Assembly: GCF_024713945.1 (NCBI RefSeq)
Contig: NC_134678.1
Location: forward strand, 3,348,001 to 3,412,000
Source: Dermatophagoides farinae
Taxonomy: Eukaryota > Arthropoda > Arachnida > Sarcoptiformes > Pyroglyphidae
DNA: 64,000 bases
Direction: 5' to 3'
The notes below the pieces were generated by a model that saw only the letters and a list, made by a program, of their open reading frames with translations, ran no database searches and was not told where the DNA came from. Positions 38,035-50,100 of this stretch are shown here, piece by piece; the first letter of the stretch is position 1; each line of letters begins with the position of its first letter. The translations under genes were made by a program, and so were the position numbers.

Positions 38035-39655
38035 ATGATGATGACAATCAATACCACTGCATTATCACCAAGTTCAGAGATAAAAGATTCAGCAACAGCA
38101 TCAACATTTAAAGTTTGTTCAAAAGAGTTAACAACAACATTACCAAAACGACAATTAGATCATTTTTCAATATCGATAGTGCAGGAATGTACTGCCATTA
38201 AAAAAGGTTTACTATGGGAACAACAACAAACAAGATTCTTTTTCAATCGTTGGAAAGAACGTTTTTTCATTCTAACACAAGATTATCTAACATGTTTTAA
38301 AAAAGGTTCGAAAAAAGTTGGCATGTCCGAAATGGGTAGCTTTGTTTATAAGGTATGTTTTTCTTTCTTTATTTGATAAAATGATTGATGATTTATTAAT
38401 GTTTGAAAACATTTATAGATAAATTTAAATGAAATTAAAAATTTAAATTGGGTCGATAAAAAAAAGAATGGCGTAATCGGTGTACAATTAGCAAATACAA
38501 TGATATTCTTATGGAATAATGTTGATACCGTTTTGGATGAATGGATGTCCGTGTTACAAGATTCGACTATTCGAACCAAAGATCGCCGTTCAGAAGCATC
38601 TATACGTAAATCATCAACATTGTTGCCGAATATGTTGCATTCATCGAATGTTAATGGTAGTAATGATGATAAATTTACGAAAACTGAAATTATTCAAAGG
38701 TAAGTTCCAATGATATGTTTAAATTGTCATCAAAGATTTAATCCATTAAATAATTTTAGGAATGATTCACCAAGTGTAATATTGAAATCATCGGCTAACA
38801 GTAACAATAAATTAATAAATGAAATTATTATACCGCCACCACCTCCACCGCGAAGATATCTTCGTTGTCTGTCGACAGGTAAGTAGTGTTTTGTTTATTT
38901 TATATGATAGATTTGTGAAATATAAATAAATCTCTTTGATCCTTGCTTTAGATTTAGGCACAATGAATACACATTCAGATACAAAAGTAGTAATGACACC
39001 GAGTTTATCTCGTAATTCAATGGCTATTCATAATTCACCCATAATGGTCAACAATAATAATAAAACAATATGGACGAAAACAAATTCGGATATTTTGAAA
39101 GCAAAAGATTCGACAACAATAGTGGCCAGAAAACCGTCCGATACAAGCAGTACTGCCTCGTCATCATTAATGTCACAATCATTACGCTGTAAATCATCAT
39201 ATGCGCTTCAATATTCACCATTAATGGTGAATAACAATAATTCACCAACACAAATGAATCAACAGCAACGACGTATCACTGCCAAACGAATATCAACATT
39301 TCAACAACAGAATAATCATCATCCAATACAAAATATGATGAAAAATAATTATCAAACATCGAGCTCATCAACATCATCATTTTTTCAATCAGCCGATTCA
39401 GAATTTACATTTGTAAATTCAAAGGCAACAACATTCAAACCTGATTCAATATTTGCCCGTGGCTATAAAACAACTACCACACATAATAATAACAGCCGTG
39501 ATTCACCAACAAATATTAATTATGGATCACGAGCAAATCGTATTTCATCATCTGCATCATTAATGTTGAATCATAGACGTAAAGATCGCTTCATATTGCA
39601 AACACCAACACCACCACCGGTACCACCACATCGTACACATTTGCATAATTTTTAA
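38035..39655 (+). CDS. PH-domain protein with proline-rich tail
   Basis: Four exons (38035-38352, 38419-38699, 38760-38878, 38952-39655) join in phase for 473 aa. A pleckstrin-homology domain spans about residues 50-160: KKGLLWEQ starts it, WKERFFILTQDYLTCFKK is the typical beta2-beta3 segment, and the C-terminal helix has the invariant Trp in LDEWMSVLQ. PH domains bind phosphoinositides or proteins at membranes. After it come a run of six prolines (PPPPPPRRY), Ser/Asn/Gln-rich sequence and a C-terminal PPPVPPH motif that fits SH3 binding. The start is one of three adjacent Mets at 38035-38043; the frame is open further upstream without Kozak support. It looks like an adaptor, but I cannot name an orthologue. 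Confidence 0.75.
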
Positions 39656-41357
39656 TTTTCTGTGTTTTCGATTCCAACTTTACAGTATAGATTTTTTACT
39701 TTGTTTCTCATCATCACTATAATACTAATTAAGCTTACATTGTGATACTTGTCAATTGATTAATTGATTTGTTTCATTGTATAAAAGAAGAAAATGATGG
39801 CATCATTTATTAGCGAAACAAAAATAATTAAAAAGACAGCAGATTTTTTTCAAAGAACATTGTCCAATAACAATAACAGCAACGATAGAAGGATTTCATT
39901 GTTCCGATTTCGTCCATTATCGTAAATAACAATCGTATTACAAGAAATTTTCGATTTTTTTATTTGGCTGTCCATTTTCATTCGAATGATATTATTACAA
40001 GAAAAACTGTCCACATAAATACTACTAATAGTATGGATTACATTAACAGTGAACTTATTAGATCTATTCATTTTAATTAGTCAATATGAACAAAAACTCT
40101 GTCCATTTGTCCGATTTCTCTGTTTTTCATATACAGTTTTTGGCCAATATTTAGCATCATTTTGAAAGTTTGACGACAATCAATCATTATTTATATATAA
40201 CGATTATATAGAAATAATAAATAAATGTATGAAGAACAGACCAGATTCTATGCTCTTTGTTCACATTGTATTCATGAATTTTATATCCATTTCTTTTCTT
40301 TTTTCCTTTTCCGGTTCATTATGATTACAATGATTTAAAATAAATTCAGTGTAAAAAAAACAAACATTCTGTTTTTTGTTTCCGGACTTCAAAATCAATT
40401 GGAAACGGAAATGATGACACGATCGATTTGAAAATTGTTACTTTGCTTTTGAAAAGAAAATAAAAACGAATTTTACAAGTTTAACATAAAATTGATAAAA
40501 AAAAATTATTAACATTATCAACTATGAAATAACCATCTACAATGATTCTTAACAAAAAAAAAAAAAATTGATGATGATGATAACATGTCAATTGATTGAT
40601 TGAGTGTCAGTCGAACTATCGCCATCGATTAGCTATACGATCGATTGTAACATTTATCATCCATCAACAAAATCAGTAGTAAAAAAAAACACTACCAGCT
40701 AAGATGATGATGATGATGATGAGATAATAATTGGAAAAAAATTGTCTTTCCACCATATTTGATTGATTGGTTATGTGTGGTGTATGGTTTGTTTATTTGT
40801 TTGTGTGTGTGTGTGTGTGTAATGAAAAAACTTTGATCCTCGTATTCCACATTTAGCGACGTACGATTAATATGTTTTACTGGTAAATAGATTCATCATT
40901 CATTCGTTATCCCAGAGTTAATGTCTCTGTTTTAGTGCGTGTTCGATAATGAAATAATTTCAACATTGATTTGTCATTTGATTTTTGTGATAATTTTTTT
41001 TTTTTTTTGAATCGAAGTTTTTTTTTTTGATCAGGATCGTTGTTAACATACGCACACACACACACACACCCGGTCACAAATGTCTTTGAATGAAGAAAAT
41101 GAAAAAAGAAATTTTTGTTGTTTTTGTTTTGATTGGCGAAAAAATTTCCATTCATTAACATTAACTACTGTTTGAATTGTGAAAAAATTATTCAAACGAA
41201 TTGAATCCGTTTTGATCACTTTTTTTGGCTTTTTTTTCTCTATTCATTTAACCAACACATTTCGTAAGTGTTTTTATTTTTTTGCTATTCTGATTAAATG
41301 ATTAAAGTTCATCAATTTTTCATCATAGATTTATAAATTTATTCATTTTTTTTCATA
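39656..41357. other. Intergenic gap between PH gene and Rab32
   Basis: 3' flank of the PH gene and 5' flank of Rab32. It contains (ATG)n near 40.70 kb, (GT)n near 40.81 kb and (CA)n near 41.05 kb. No coding signal. Confidence 0.55.
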
Positions 41358-42560
41358 ATGATGATGATGCCACAAACATCGGGAAACAATGTATCGTCGA
41401 ATGAAAACAATTCAACACAATCACCCATGGATGTGAATCCAATTACTATGAATAATAACAAGAATAACAACAACAATAATAATAGAATCATTGGAAAACA
41501 TAATAATAGCAATAGACATATTGCAAATAAACATTCAAGTAGCAGTAATAATCTACGATCCAGTAATAATCAATCACCATCGAATCGATTTTCACAACAA
41601 CAACAACAACAACAACGTAAAGATGCCCGAAATGACGAAACAACAACAATGTCAACATTTGTACCGGAAGTTCGTGAATATTTATTCAAAATATTAGTTA
41701 TCGGTGAATTAGGAACGGGTAAAACAAGTTTTATTAAACGCTATGTACATCAATATTTTTCGCAATATTATCGTGCTACAGTATGTGTATTGAATGAATG
41801 TTGTTGTTGTCGGGTAATTGATTAATTGATTGATTGATTTTTCGTTTCATTATTATAGATTGGAGTGGATTTTGCACTGAAAGTTTTAAACTGGGATGAT
41901 AATATATTAATACGGCTACAATTATGGGATATTGCCGGTCAAGAACGATTTGGTAATATGACAAGAATCTATTATAAAGAAGCTGTCGGGGCATTCCTTG
42001 TTTTCGATGTATCGGCACCATCTAGTTTTAATGCTGTATTGAAATGGAAACATGATTTGGATACAAAAGTTTGTATGGCCGATGGTGAACCAATACCTTG
42101 TCTATTGTTGGCTAATAAAGTATAAATAATAGTATTCATACACACACACTATTGATTGATTGATCGATTGATCAATCGAAACTAATTAATTGTGTTTTAC
42201 TTTTTTGTTATTTCTCAATTTAGTGTGATGCTAATAAAGAAGGTATTGCAGCCGATCCAGAAATGTTGGAAAAATTTACCAAGGAAAATAATTTCTGTGG
42301 TTGGTATTATACATCGGCAAAAGAAAATACAAATATTGAAGAATCGGCTAAATTTCTTGTCGGTAAAGTATGTGATTGTATTCAATTTGATCATTGAAAT
42401 TTTCCTATTTAGTTCGTTTTGATTTTCATATAAACATTTTTTTCAGATTTTACAACGACAAAAACATTTTGCACTTGAAGATGTTGCCGATAATGATGAT
42501 GTTATAAATCTAGCCTATCATAATCATGGTGTAAGTAAATCGGAAAAATGTAGCTGTTAA
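41358..42560 (+). CDS. Rab32: Rab32-family small GTPase
   Basis: Exons 41358-41780, 41859-42119, 42224-42367 and 42447-42560, all phase 0, give 313 aa. The G domain begins after an Asn/Gln/Ser-rich extension of about 110 residues. It contains P loop GELGTGKT, switch I YRATIGVDF, and switch II WDIAGQERFGNMTRIYYKEA, which is characteristic of Rab32/Rab38. NKCD is present except that it is split by an intron after NK, and TSAKEN is the base-binding SAK. The C terminus CSC is a double geranylgeranylation site. Rab32 (fly lightoid) directs cargo to lysosome-related organelles and acts at mitochondria. The long N-terminal extension also exists in fly lightoid, but its low-complexity sequence here is local. 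A GTAAGT at 42531 lies inside the last exon. Confidence 0.9.
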
Positions 42561-42900
42561 TGTGGCAATCATAATTAACCATTGTTGATGGATAGAGAGA
42601 AAAAACAAACACAAAAACAATGACTGTAAATTGATTGTTTTTTCACACTTACATTCGAGAGAAAGAGAGAGATAGAGAGACAATATCCCGGGCAATTTTA
42701 TCATTTCATTTTTAAATGTAAATTTTTGCTTTATTTTAATAATATAATTATATTTACAAAATCGATATGTTTCATTTTTTACAATAAAAAAAAATATAAT
42801 TTAAAGCCAATTCCGTTATAAATGTGAGTGATTGACATTTGTAAAAAAAAAAAAAAATTTTCTTTGAAAAATTACCCGCATTTATAAAATTATCAAAAAG
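42561..42900. other. Convergent 3' flanks of Rab32 and minus-strand exon
   Basis: Plus AATAAA at 42783-42788 (Rab32) and minus AATAAA (TTTATT on +) at 42730-42735 overlap tail to tail. GA-rich simple repeat at about 42.66 kb. Nothing coding. Confidence 0.5.
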
Positions 42901-43254
42901 TTATAAATCAATTTTCACCATCTGTTCTTTGGTATCTTTGAATGATGAATGTTGTAGATTTATTGTCGTTGCTGTTGTTGGCACTTGAATCGTTTGATGA
43001 TTACTTCCTGTTGAACTATTCTGTAATAAAGATTCTGTTTCCGTTTGTACAGCCAATTTTTCATTATCATCATCATCATCCAATAATGAATATGAGGATC
43101 GACTTGAATGGTCTTTTTTTTCATAGAATAAATAAATATATAAAATGTAGCAGAAAACAAACAAAATGGGAAAAACAAATAAAATTAAAATGAAAAATCC
43201 AACAAAAAAAAAATCAAAATTTGAAACAAAAAAAAGAAATACAGAATTTTGCCG
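42901..43254 (-). CDS. Putative terminal exon: one TM helix and acidic/Ser tail
   Basis: A minus-strand frame ends with TAA at 42901. Its last 75 codons look genuinely coding: codon use like the neighbours, DHSSRSSYSLLDDDDD, an ETESLLQN dileucine-like motif, and the end KIDL. It is preceded by a hydrophobic stretch (ILILFVFPILFVFCYILYIY) followed by EKK, typical of a stop-transfer helix. A possible acceptor (CAG, plus 43255-43257) would start the exon in phase 0, the same phase as the end of CEPT1 exon 6 (44157), so it may be an alternative last exon of that gene. It could instead be the last exon of a separate gene. The hydrophobic part is T-rich and could be partly intronic. Confidence 0.4.
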   Translation of the reverse strand, partial: RQNSVFLFFVSNFDFFFVGFFILILFVFPILFVFCYILYIYLFYEKKDHSSRSSYSLLDDDDDNEKLAVQTETESLLQNSSTGSNHQTIQVPTTATTINLQHSSFKDTKEQMVKIDL

Positions 43255-43875
43255 CTGACACCATTTAAAAAGGCAAACAAACAACAAAGATAAATCTAAA
43301 TAACGAAGGACAAAATAAGAATATTCAGTAAGGGAAAATGTCTAATGTACACGCAAAATAAATTCACATTCACACATATACACTGAAAATGGAACAAATT
43401 TTGTTGAAAAGACAAAAATTTATTCTAAAGTTTTTTTTAGAAAAGAAATTAGTTACAAAATTTCCAAAAAATATTTTTGCTGCAGTTCAAATTACAAAAA
43501 CAAAACAAACAACATCTAAGTAATTCTGAGAAAGAAACTCATTCTTGTATTGTGTATGATGACTCAATAATAATCGAGTGTTAGAAAGGAATGGGAATAT
43601 GTGGAAAAGTAAAGTAGAAAAGAAGGAAAAACATTGATTATGATGAAAATTATTTGAAATTGGGTGGGATGAGGCGGTGCCTGGAACAAAAGTGAATAAA
43701 ATGATGACAAATGAAATATATTAGGTATATAAATGTATTTGTGTATCCTGTTTTGTTGTGTTGTTGTTTCATTAAACCGATGACAAAAGAAATTAATAAG
43801 AAATAATAAAGGAGAATAGAGAACAAGTATGAATTGATTAGATAATAATAATGTATCGATTTTATATTAGATGGG
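43255..43875. other. 3' flank of CEPT1 gene
   Basis: A-rich on the plus strand, no convincing frame. It would be intron if the 42.9-43.3 kb exon is joined to CEPT1, or 3' UTR and spacer otherwise. Confidence 0.45.
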
Positions 43876-45557
43876 TCAGCGGCGTGAATGATTCCCAGTA
43901 CGTTGACGTGTTCCATAATGCCTACCGTTTGTCGTTGTCGTTGTTGATGCCGATGATGATGAAATATTATTCGATGACATTTCATTCGGTACTGATCGAA
44001 TGGTCAATATATAGATCCTTAAATGATTTGCTAGCTGACGACATGTTGAATAACTAAAACAAATGAAATCCAATAATATGTAAGCCTAAAACAAACAATC
44101 AAAACAAAAAAAATTGTTTAAAAGTATGAAAAGAAAAAAAAATAAATCAAACTTACAAATGCAATCCAAAGCATTGTTAATTCATCGAAATAGAAATTAA
44201 AATATTGATTAAAAAATAATATCAAAGGACCAATGAATATGGTATCCATTTTAGACATTTCACTTTTGCTCATATGTGCAACCTGGAAAGAAAGGAAAAG
44301 TGAACATGGAAATTTAAATTGTATATTTTTCGTTTTGGCTCACTTACCACAAGTTTACATGTTATTTTTGCACATACAAAACCAAATGTAATAATATAGA
44401 TGGCTACATAATTAACAAAAGCGTTGCTCATTGATTTTGAATATATAATCAATGTAAATGAATAGACCAACATCAAAGGAATTATCGGTGATAGAATCGA
44501 TGTGCCCTGTGTGTATTGGTTTATAATAACAAATAAATAAAGCTGTGCGTAAAATTGAGAATAAAAACTTACAGCGATTGTTGAACCATTTTTGCCCGCA
44601 CCACCAGATAGAATGGATTTGAGATCACGGAATAAGAGATAACATTCATTACCGATAACACCGATCATTGCCATTATTTTTAGCTCGATACCAAAAATCT
44701 GAATTCCGTCGAAGAATTTAAATTATAAAATAGGAATTAATGATCCATAAAACTAAATAAACATACTTTATTACTCCAAAATGATAAGCCGAAAATAGCT
44801 GATGTTAAATGTATTATTATTATCGTAAACTGTGCTTCGGTTACATCAAAGAAACCAAATTTCAGCGTACCAGAAACATATGCTTGCCAATGGGCAATAT
44901 AGAATAGACTAGTTGCACCACCACATAATACAACCATCCAATTGGGATATTGACCAAGTTGCACGGATAAACATACGGATAATGAAACAAATACTGAACG
45001 AGATCATAAATTAAGGGCTTAGTAAACGAAAACAATTCGAAAATCAAAAAAAAAGATATTTACTCGTAGAAATAGCATCACATCCATGATCAAAAAGTTC
45101 ACCCAATGATGAGCTTGTTTTCGTACGACGTGCTTGTTTACCATCACAAGCATCCAATGTTTGATATATAAATAAACCAATGGCAGCCAATATCAATACA
45201 TATGATGGAATATCTTGTTTTGCATCCGGACTATAATATACCATCAATGAACATGTGAATACATTGACAATCAAACCGACAAGTGTCATTGCATTTGGTG
45301 CCCACCATTCCGGTATCCAGTTATCAATACACCATCTCCAAAATTTTTGCATTATAAAATCAAGCATTGTACTACCAGATGCTGAATATTTATGATCGGC
45401 CAGTCTATTATAATGGATTTATATTAAAAAAAACAATTAATTACATGTAATCATTATTGTCATTCAAATAAAAAAACCTTTTTAACTTAGCATCATTAAG
45501 CTTTTCACAAACAACGCTTGAAGCAGCGTTAAGCAAAGAATTGAAACGACCAGCCAT
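43876..45557 (-). CDS. CEPT1: Choline/ethanolamine phosphotransferase (CEPT1/CHPT1)
   Basis: Seven exons (45557-45478, 45404-45064, 44993-44767, 44698-44573, 44506-44348, 44282-44157, 44085-43876) close in phase to 422 aa, the family's usual length. The CDP-alcohol phosphatidyltransferase signature is complete: DACDGKQARR, then the GELFDHGCD box supplying the remaining metal and CDP-binding aspartates. The N-terminal LKRLADHKYSASG matches LKRLEEHRY of the human enzyme, and AHWQAYVSGTLKFG is equally conserved. About ten hydrophobic helices are visible. The enzyme transfers phosphocholine or phosphoethanolamine from CDP to diacylglycerol in ER/Golgi membranes, the last step of the Kennedy pathway. 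The first donor (AG|GTTTTTT) is weak, but family similarity across the joint supports it. Choline versus dual specificity cannot be decided. Confidence 0.92.
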
Positions 45558-47176
45558 TTTTGTGTCACAATTGTTTTTGTTATTATTTTATATAATGATG
45601 ATGATGATAATAATAATTTCAATCAATCAATTAATTAATCAACATTCGATGATAAAATCTATGAAAAATAAAAAAAAAATTAATAAAATATAATTAATTG
45701 GAGATGAAAAATTAATTATTATATAATACATTTCGGCTAAGATGATTTTTTAATTGAATGGACAAATGTTTCAATAGCGATTTCATTAATTAATTGTAAC
45801 AATGATGACGTTGACAAATCAATAAAATATTGTATGACAATAATCCAAAGATCTACATTTTATCAATTGGAATACTATAGTCGTGGCGTGAGGAAATTGG
45901 CTTGAAATTAAAATATTTATTTTATCTCAACAGAAAAAAAATCAATTCCAGAAAATGTTCAATACACAAACCACAAATGATACAAAGTTCGGTTGTGTAT
46001 TGAAAAAAATTAATTGAACAAAAATACTACGATTGAACAGAACAAAAAAACGGATGACTAAATGGAAAAATGTGCGATATGTGATATGATGATGATAATG
46101 TGAAAAATCATACGATATTTTTCTCTATCTCTCTCAATTTCACTCTGCATTTTTTAGTTGCAACAATAATGATCGTCAAGCATAAGATAGATAGTAATAC
46201 CTATATAATAATAAACATGCCTGATAATTTTTTTTTCTGGAACAACTTGAAAAAGGAAAGACTCATAATATTGGCAATCCATCGACATTGAATTTTTCCG
46301 GTATAATCTATATATATGTTTAAATGTGACTTACCAATACAGAAAAACAGATATTTTCAATTAAATTTAAACAAAAAGATTTTTCCAAAGGTTAACCAAA
46401 CATATTACACACGCATATAAATTGGTTTGATGTTGTGGACAAATTATCGATTAATAGATTGAATCGAATGAAATTGTCAATTAAACATAGGAATTTAGTG
46501 AATTAAAAATAATCAAATTATGATTATCACAAATAAAATTTGACCGACAACAAGACAATTTTTTTTTCAATGATTTCTGTTGTTTTTTTTCTGTTTGCCC
46601 AATCAACCGCTCATGACGTCAGTCATCTCGTTACGTTGTCTATGAAAAGCGTTTGTTTAAAATTTGATTTTTGGTCAAAAACAAACGTTTGAGATGGCCA
46701 AATTATGATTAAACCTCAGTTATTTGAAATGAAATTTTGACAAAAGCGATTTTTCTAAAACAAAAATTTCTTTATTTAAGTAAATCAAATTGATGATGAA
46801 AGAAATATCACATATCATTTGGGTGTATATTGTGTTGTGTTGGGTGTACCACAAACAAATGGCAAATCGAATCGAAGAATTTCAATTTATGTTATGAAAA
46901 AATGGCATTGAGTTTTCTTTTGTCGAAATTCAAAAAAAATGTAATGAAATGAGAATTGAATCTATTTGAAAAAAAACAAAATGTTTTCGGAAAATTCAGA
47001 AACAAAAAATAAATAAGACAAAGAAGAGATAAATGTTACAATGTGAGAGAGAAAGAGAGAGATTCCGATTCATAATTTTTGTGTTTCACACCCCAAATTG
47101 ATCACAAATGATTAAATGAACGAATTAATGAGCAAAATTTTATAGTTTGAGTTCTATGATGATTGTGATTGAAAAT
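45558..47176. other. CEPT1 promoter side and Duox 3' flank
   Basis: No coding exon seen. A minus-strand AATAAA (TTTATT) at 46771-46776 may end the Duox transcript about 400 bp past its stop. A full CRE palindrome lies at 46614-46621 in a less AT-rich patch. Confidence 0.55.
46614..46621. promoter_or_regulatory. Consensus cAMP-response element palindrome
   Basis: TGACGTCA, the full CREB/ATF palindrome, with CCAAT about 15 bp to its left. It is about 1.06 kb upstream of the CEPT1 start codon and between two genes. Function is inference; an 8-bp match alone is weak. Confidence 0.3.
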
Positions 47177-50100
47177 TTAGCCAAAATTTTCGAATTGATG
47201 TATAAAATATGGTAATTTTCGTCGATTATTCACAGTTTCACAAGCTTTACTTATTGATTTTGTCATTGCTGATGGTCCACAGCTAAATACACCTACTTTG
47301 CTCACCTATAAATTTTTGAGGAAAAAAATTTGTGAATTTCTCTTTAAAAAAAATCACAATAACACCACTTACATAAGAATGTTGATTTTGTACAAATTTC
47401 AGGAAGGCAATCATATCTGGTCGACCAAAATGATTGATAGCTTTTAGACCGGTAAACATACTACGATTCGATATTCGTTGGAAATGATTTTCACATATAT
47501 ACTGAATTAATGGATGAAATAAAATCATTGAATTGATTAAAATTGAATTCATTGGAAAAAAAATTTCAACTCACCAACATTGTCGTACGTAAATCAAATT
47601 TATGAAAAAATTGTGTAATAAAGATATGTACTTCTAAAACTTGTGTCACATCTTTACGTTCTACATCACGTAATACATCGATGAACCATTCAAAATGACG
47701 ATGTGATGGACAAATCCAAAGAAAATATACCTGATGGATGAAGAAAATAGTTTTGAAAATTTCATTTTTTAAAAAACAAACGCGACTATTTTTCTGACAC
47801 ATTAAAATAAATCAACATCAAGCTAAAATAGGCGCCAAAAATAAATTCAACCAACCTTTTTGCAGGCAACACCGGAATAACGATTTGTCGATGTTCCAAA
47901 CACCAAATCGTTTAGTATGGATGCATATGGTGTAACACCGATACCACCGCCTACCATAACAGCAACTTCATATTTATACCAATCTTGATTACCACCACCG
48001 AATGGACCTTCCAGACGTATTTTAGGAGGCGGTAAATCCGGTACAATATTGACCAAATTATTTGGATCAAAATAATTTCGTAGTTTCCATGTCCATGGGC
48101 CCTGAGCTTTAACATGAACAGAAAGATAATTTTCATGTGGTGCCGAGGTTAATGTTAATGAATGATATTCGCTTGAACGAAATGCTGTACATGATAATCG
48201 TATCCATTGACCAGATAAATATTTAAAATTCGGTGGACGTGAAAATTTTACTTTTGTTACATCTGAAATGAGAATGAAAATTTAAAAAATATATCTACCG
48301 TTTGAAGATCTAATTCTGATAAATAAATACCTGAAGGTAGCAATTCTGTTTCCAGAATATCTAATTCCATATATTTTGTTTGCAAGCTGACAATTTTATC
48401 TAGAACAAAAACGATACCGGGAACGATGAAGAATAGCCAAAATTTTGGGGGCTGATACAGATAGAAAAAGTTTTACCAATTAACGAAAAATCAAAACAAA
48501 TTCAGGCATTACATACCCCGGTAATTTTAGCCAATCCATGAATAAATGTAAACAAATACATAAGGGTGTATAGTGAATGTGTGGTCCAAAAATAGCTATA
48601 CGCTTTTTGTCGTATTCGTGGATGTGCAAAAATGAATATAATCGATACGATTAGTACGAGTAATATACCAGTCAATCCAGTTACAGTTCCAAATATCCAA
48701 AATGAAAATGTTGGCTTAGCATCCGATTCAAATTGTAGCTCTTTAGTTAGACAACGTAAATGTTCAACAGGTTGAGTGGAAACATGATAAAAATTTACAC
48801 AATGACCAATCGTATGTAATACTGGATGATGAAAATGAATTCAAAGAAAAAAAATCAGAATAATTAACGAATATATAAGAAAAATAATATTACGAAAACA
48901 TACCTGTGAAAAATAGACCAGTCAAAGCAACAATTTTATGAAATTGTACATGAGAATCTAATGGTATATATTGATGTATGGGTAATTCACGAATTTTTGT
49001 CATCAAATTACGACACATGGTCACCAACAATAATGAATAACAGAATGATAATGAAGCAGCCGAGCCACGAGTGACGGCAATACCATAACCCATTACATGA
49101 CGAAGATCAGTATGTTCACTTAGATGACTATATGTAACAAAACGTTCTAAAAATAAAACAATTGTTGTAACGAAAAATATTAATAAATAAACAATTGGTT
49201 GACGATTCTCCTCCAGATAAGTGATGAATTGATTCCATTTCTGTATAATGAACATTGGTTCCGGATCTGGATATGGATTTATCTGAAAACTAGTCATCCG
49301 TGCAATGTTTGTCGATGTATCCAAGAAATTTTGCTTAGCACCTTTACAATCTAAACCGATTGCAATTAGATCACCACGATATTCGCTCATCATATGTTTA
49401 AAATCTTCATAGGTTAATTCATCTTTATCTTCTAGACCGGCCGATGCAAACATTCCTTCAATCAATTGCATCACTTCAATTTCAGTCATTGAATTTGTTT
49501 TAGCAATATCCACCAATGATCGTAACATTTTTGTTAGTTCATTTTTATCAATAACACCATTGCCATCATGATCACACATATCGAATATAATCCGTAATTT
49601 ACTATCGGTTTTCCCACGTGTAAATAGTACGACTGTATCAAGAAATTCTTGAAAACTAATACGACCATCATGATCTTTATCAACACAATTAAACATTTGT
49701 TTCACAAATAATGAATCAGGTTTCATTCCTAATGCTTCGGCAAATTCTTTTTTCGACAACGATGTACGCATTACCATGATGACATCGTTGCTTACATCTT
49801 CAAATTTACGTTTCTCGCCCGGTTTCAAACCGAATGTTAGTGCGTATGCTTCACGAAAAAAATGTTCCAAACGTTTTTGTCGTTTTTCTTTTGTTTCAGC
49901 ATTCGCCAACATTATATCCCGATAAGTATGTATTATTTCTAATGTTTTCTTATGATTCAATAGGAATGATTCAAGTTTTGTTAGAAATTTTTTTCTTGAA
50001 CCATTATTGTCAAATTGTAATACAAGATCATGATCTCTTGGTGGCCGTATCAATATCATTGGTTTATTTGAATCTTGTGATACTTCCACTAATAATGATG

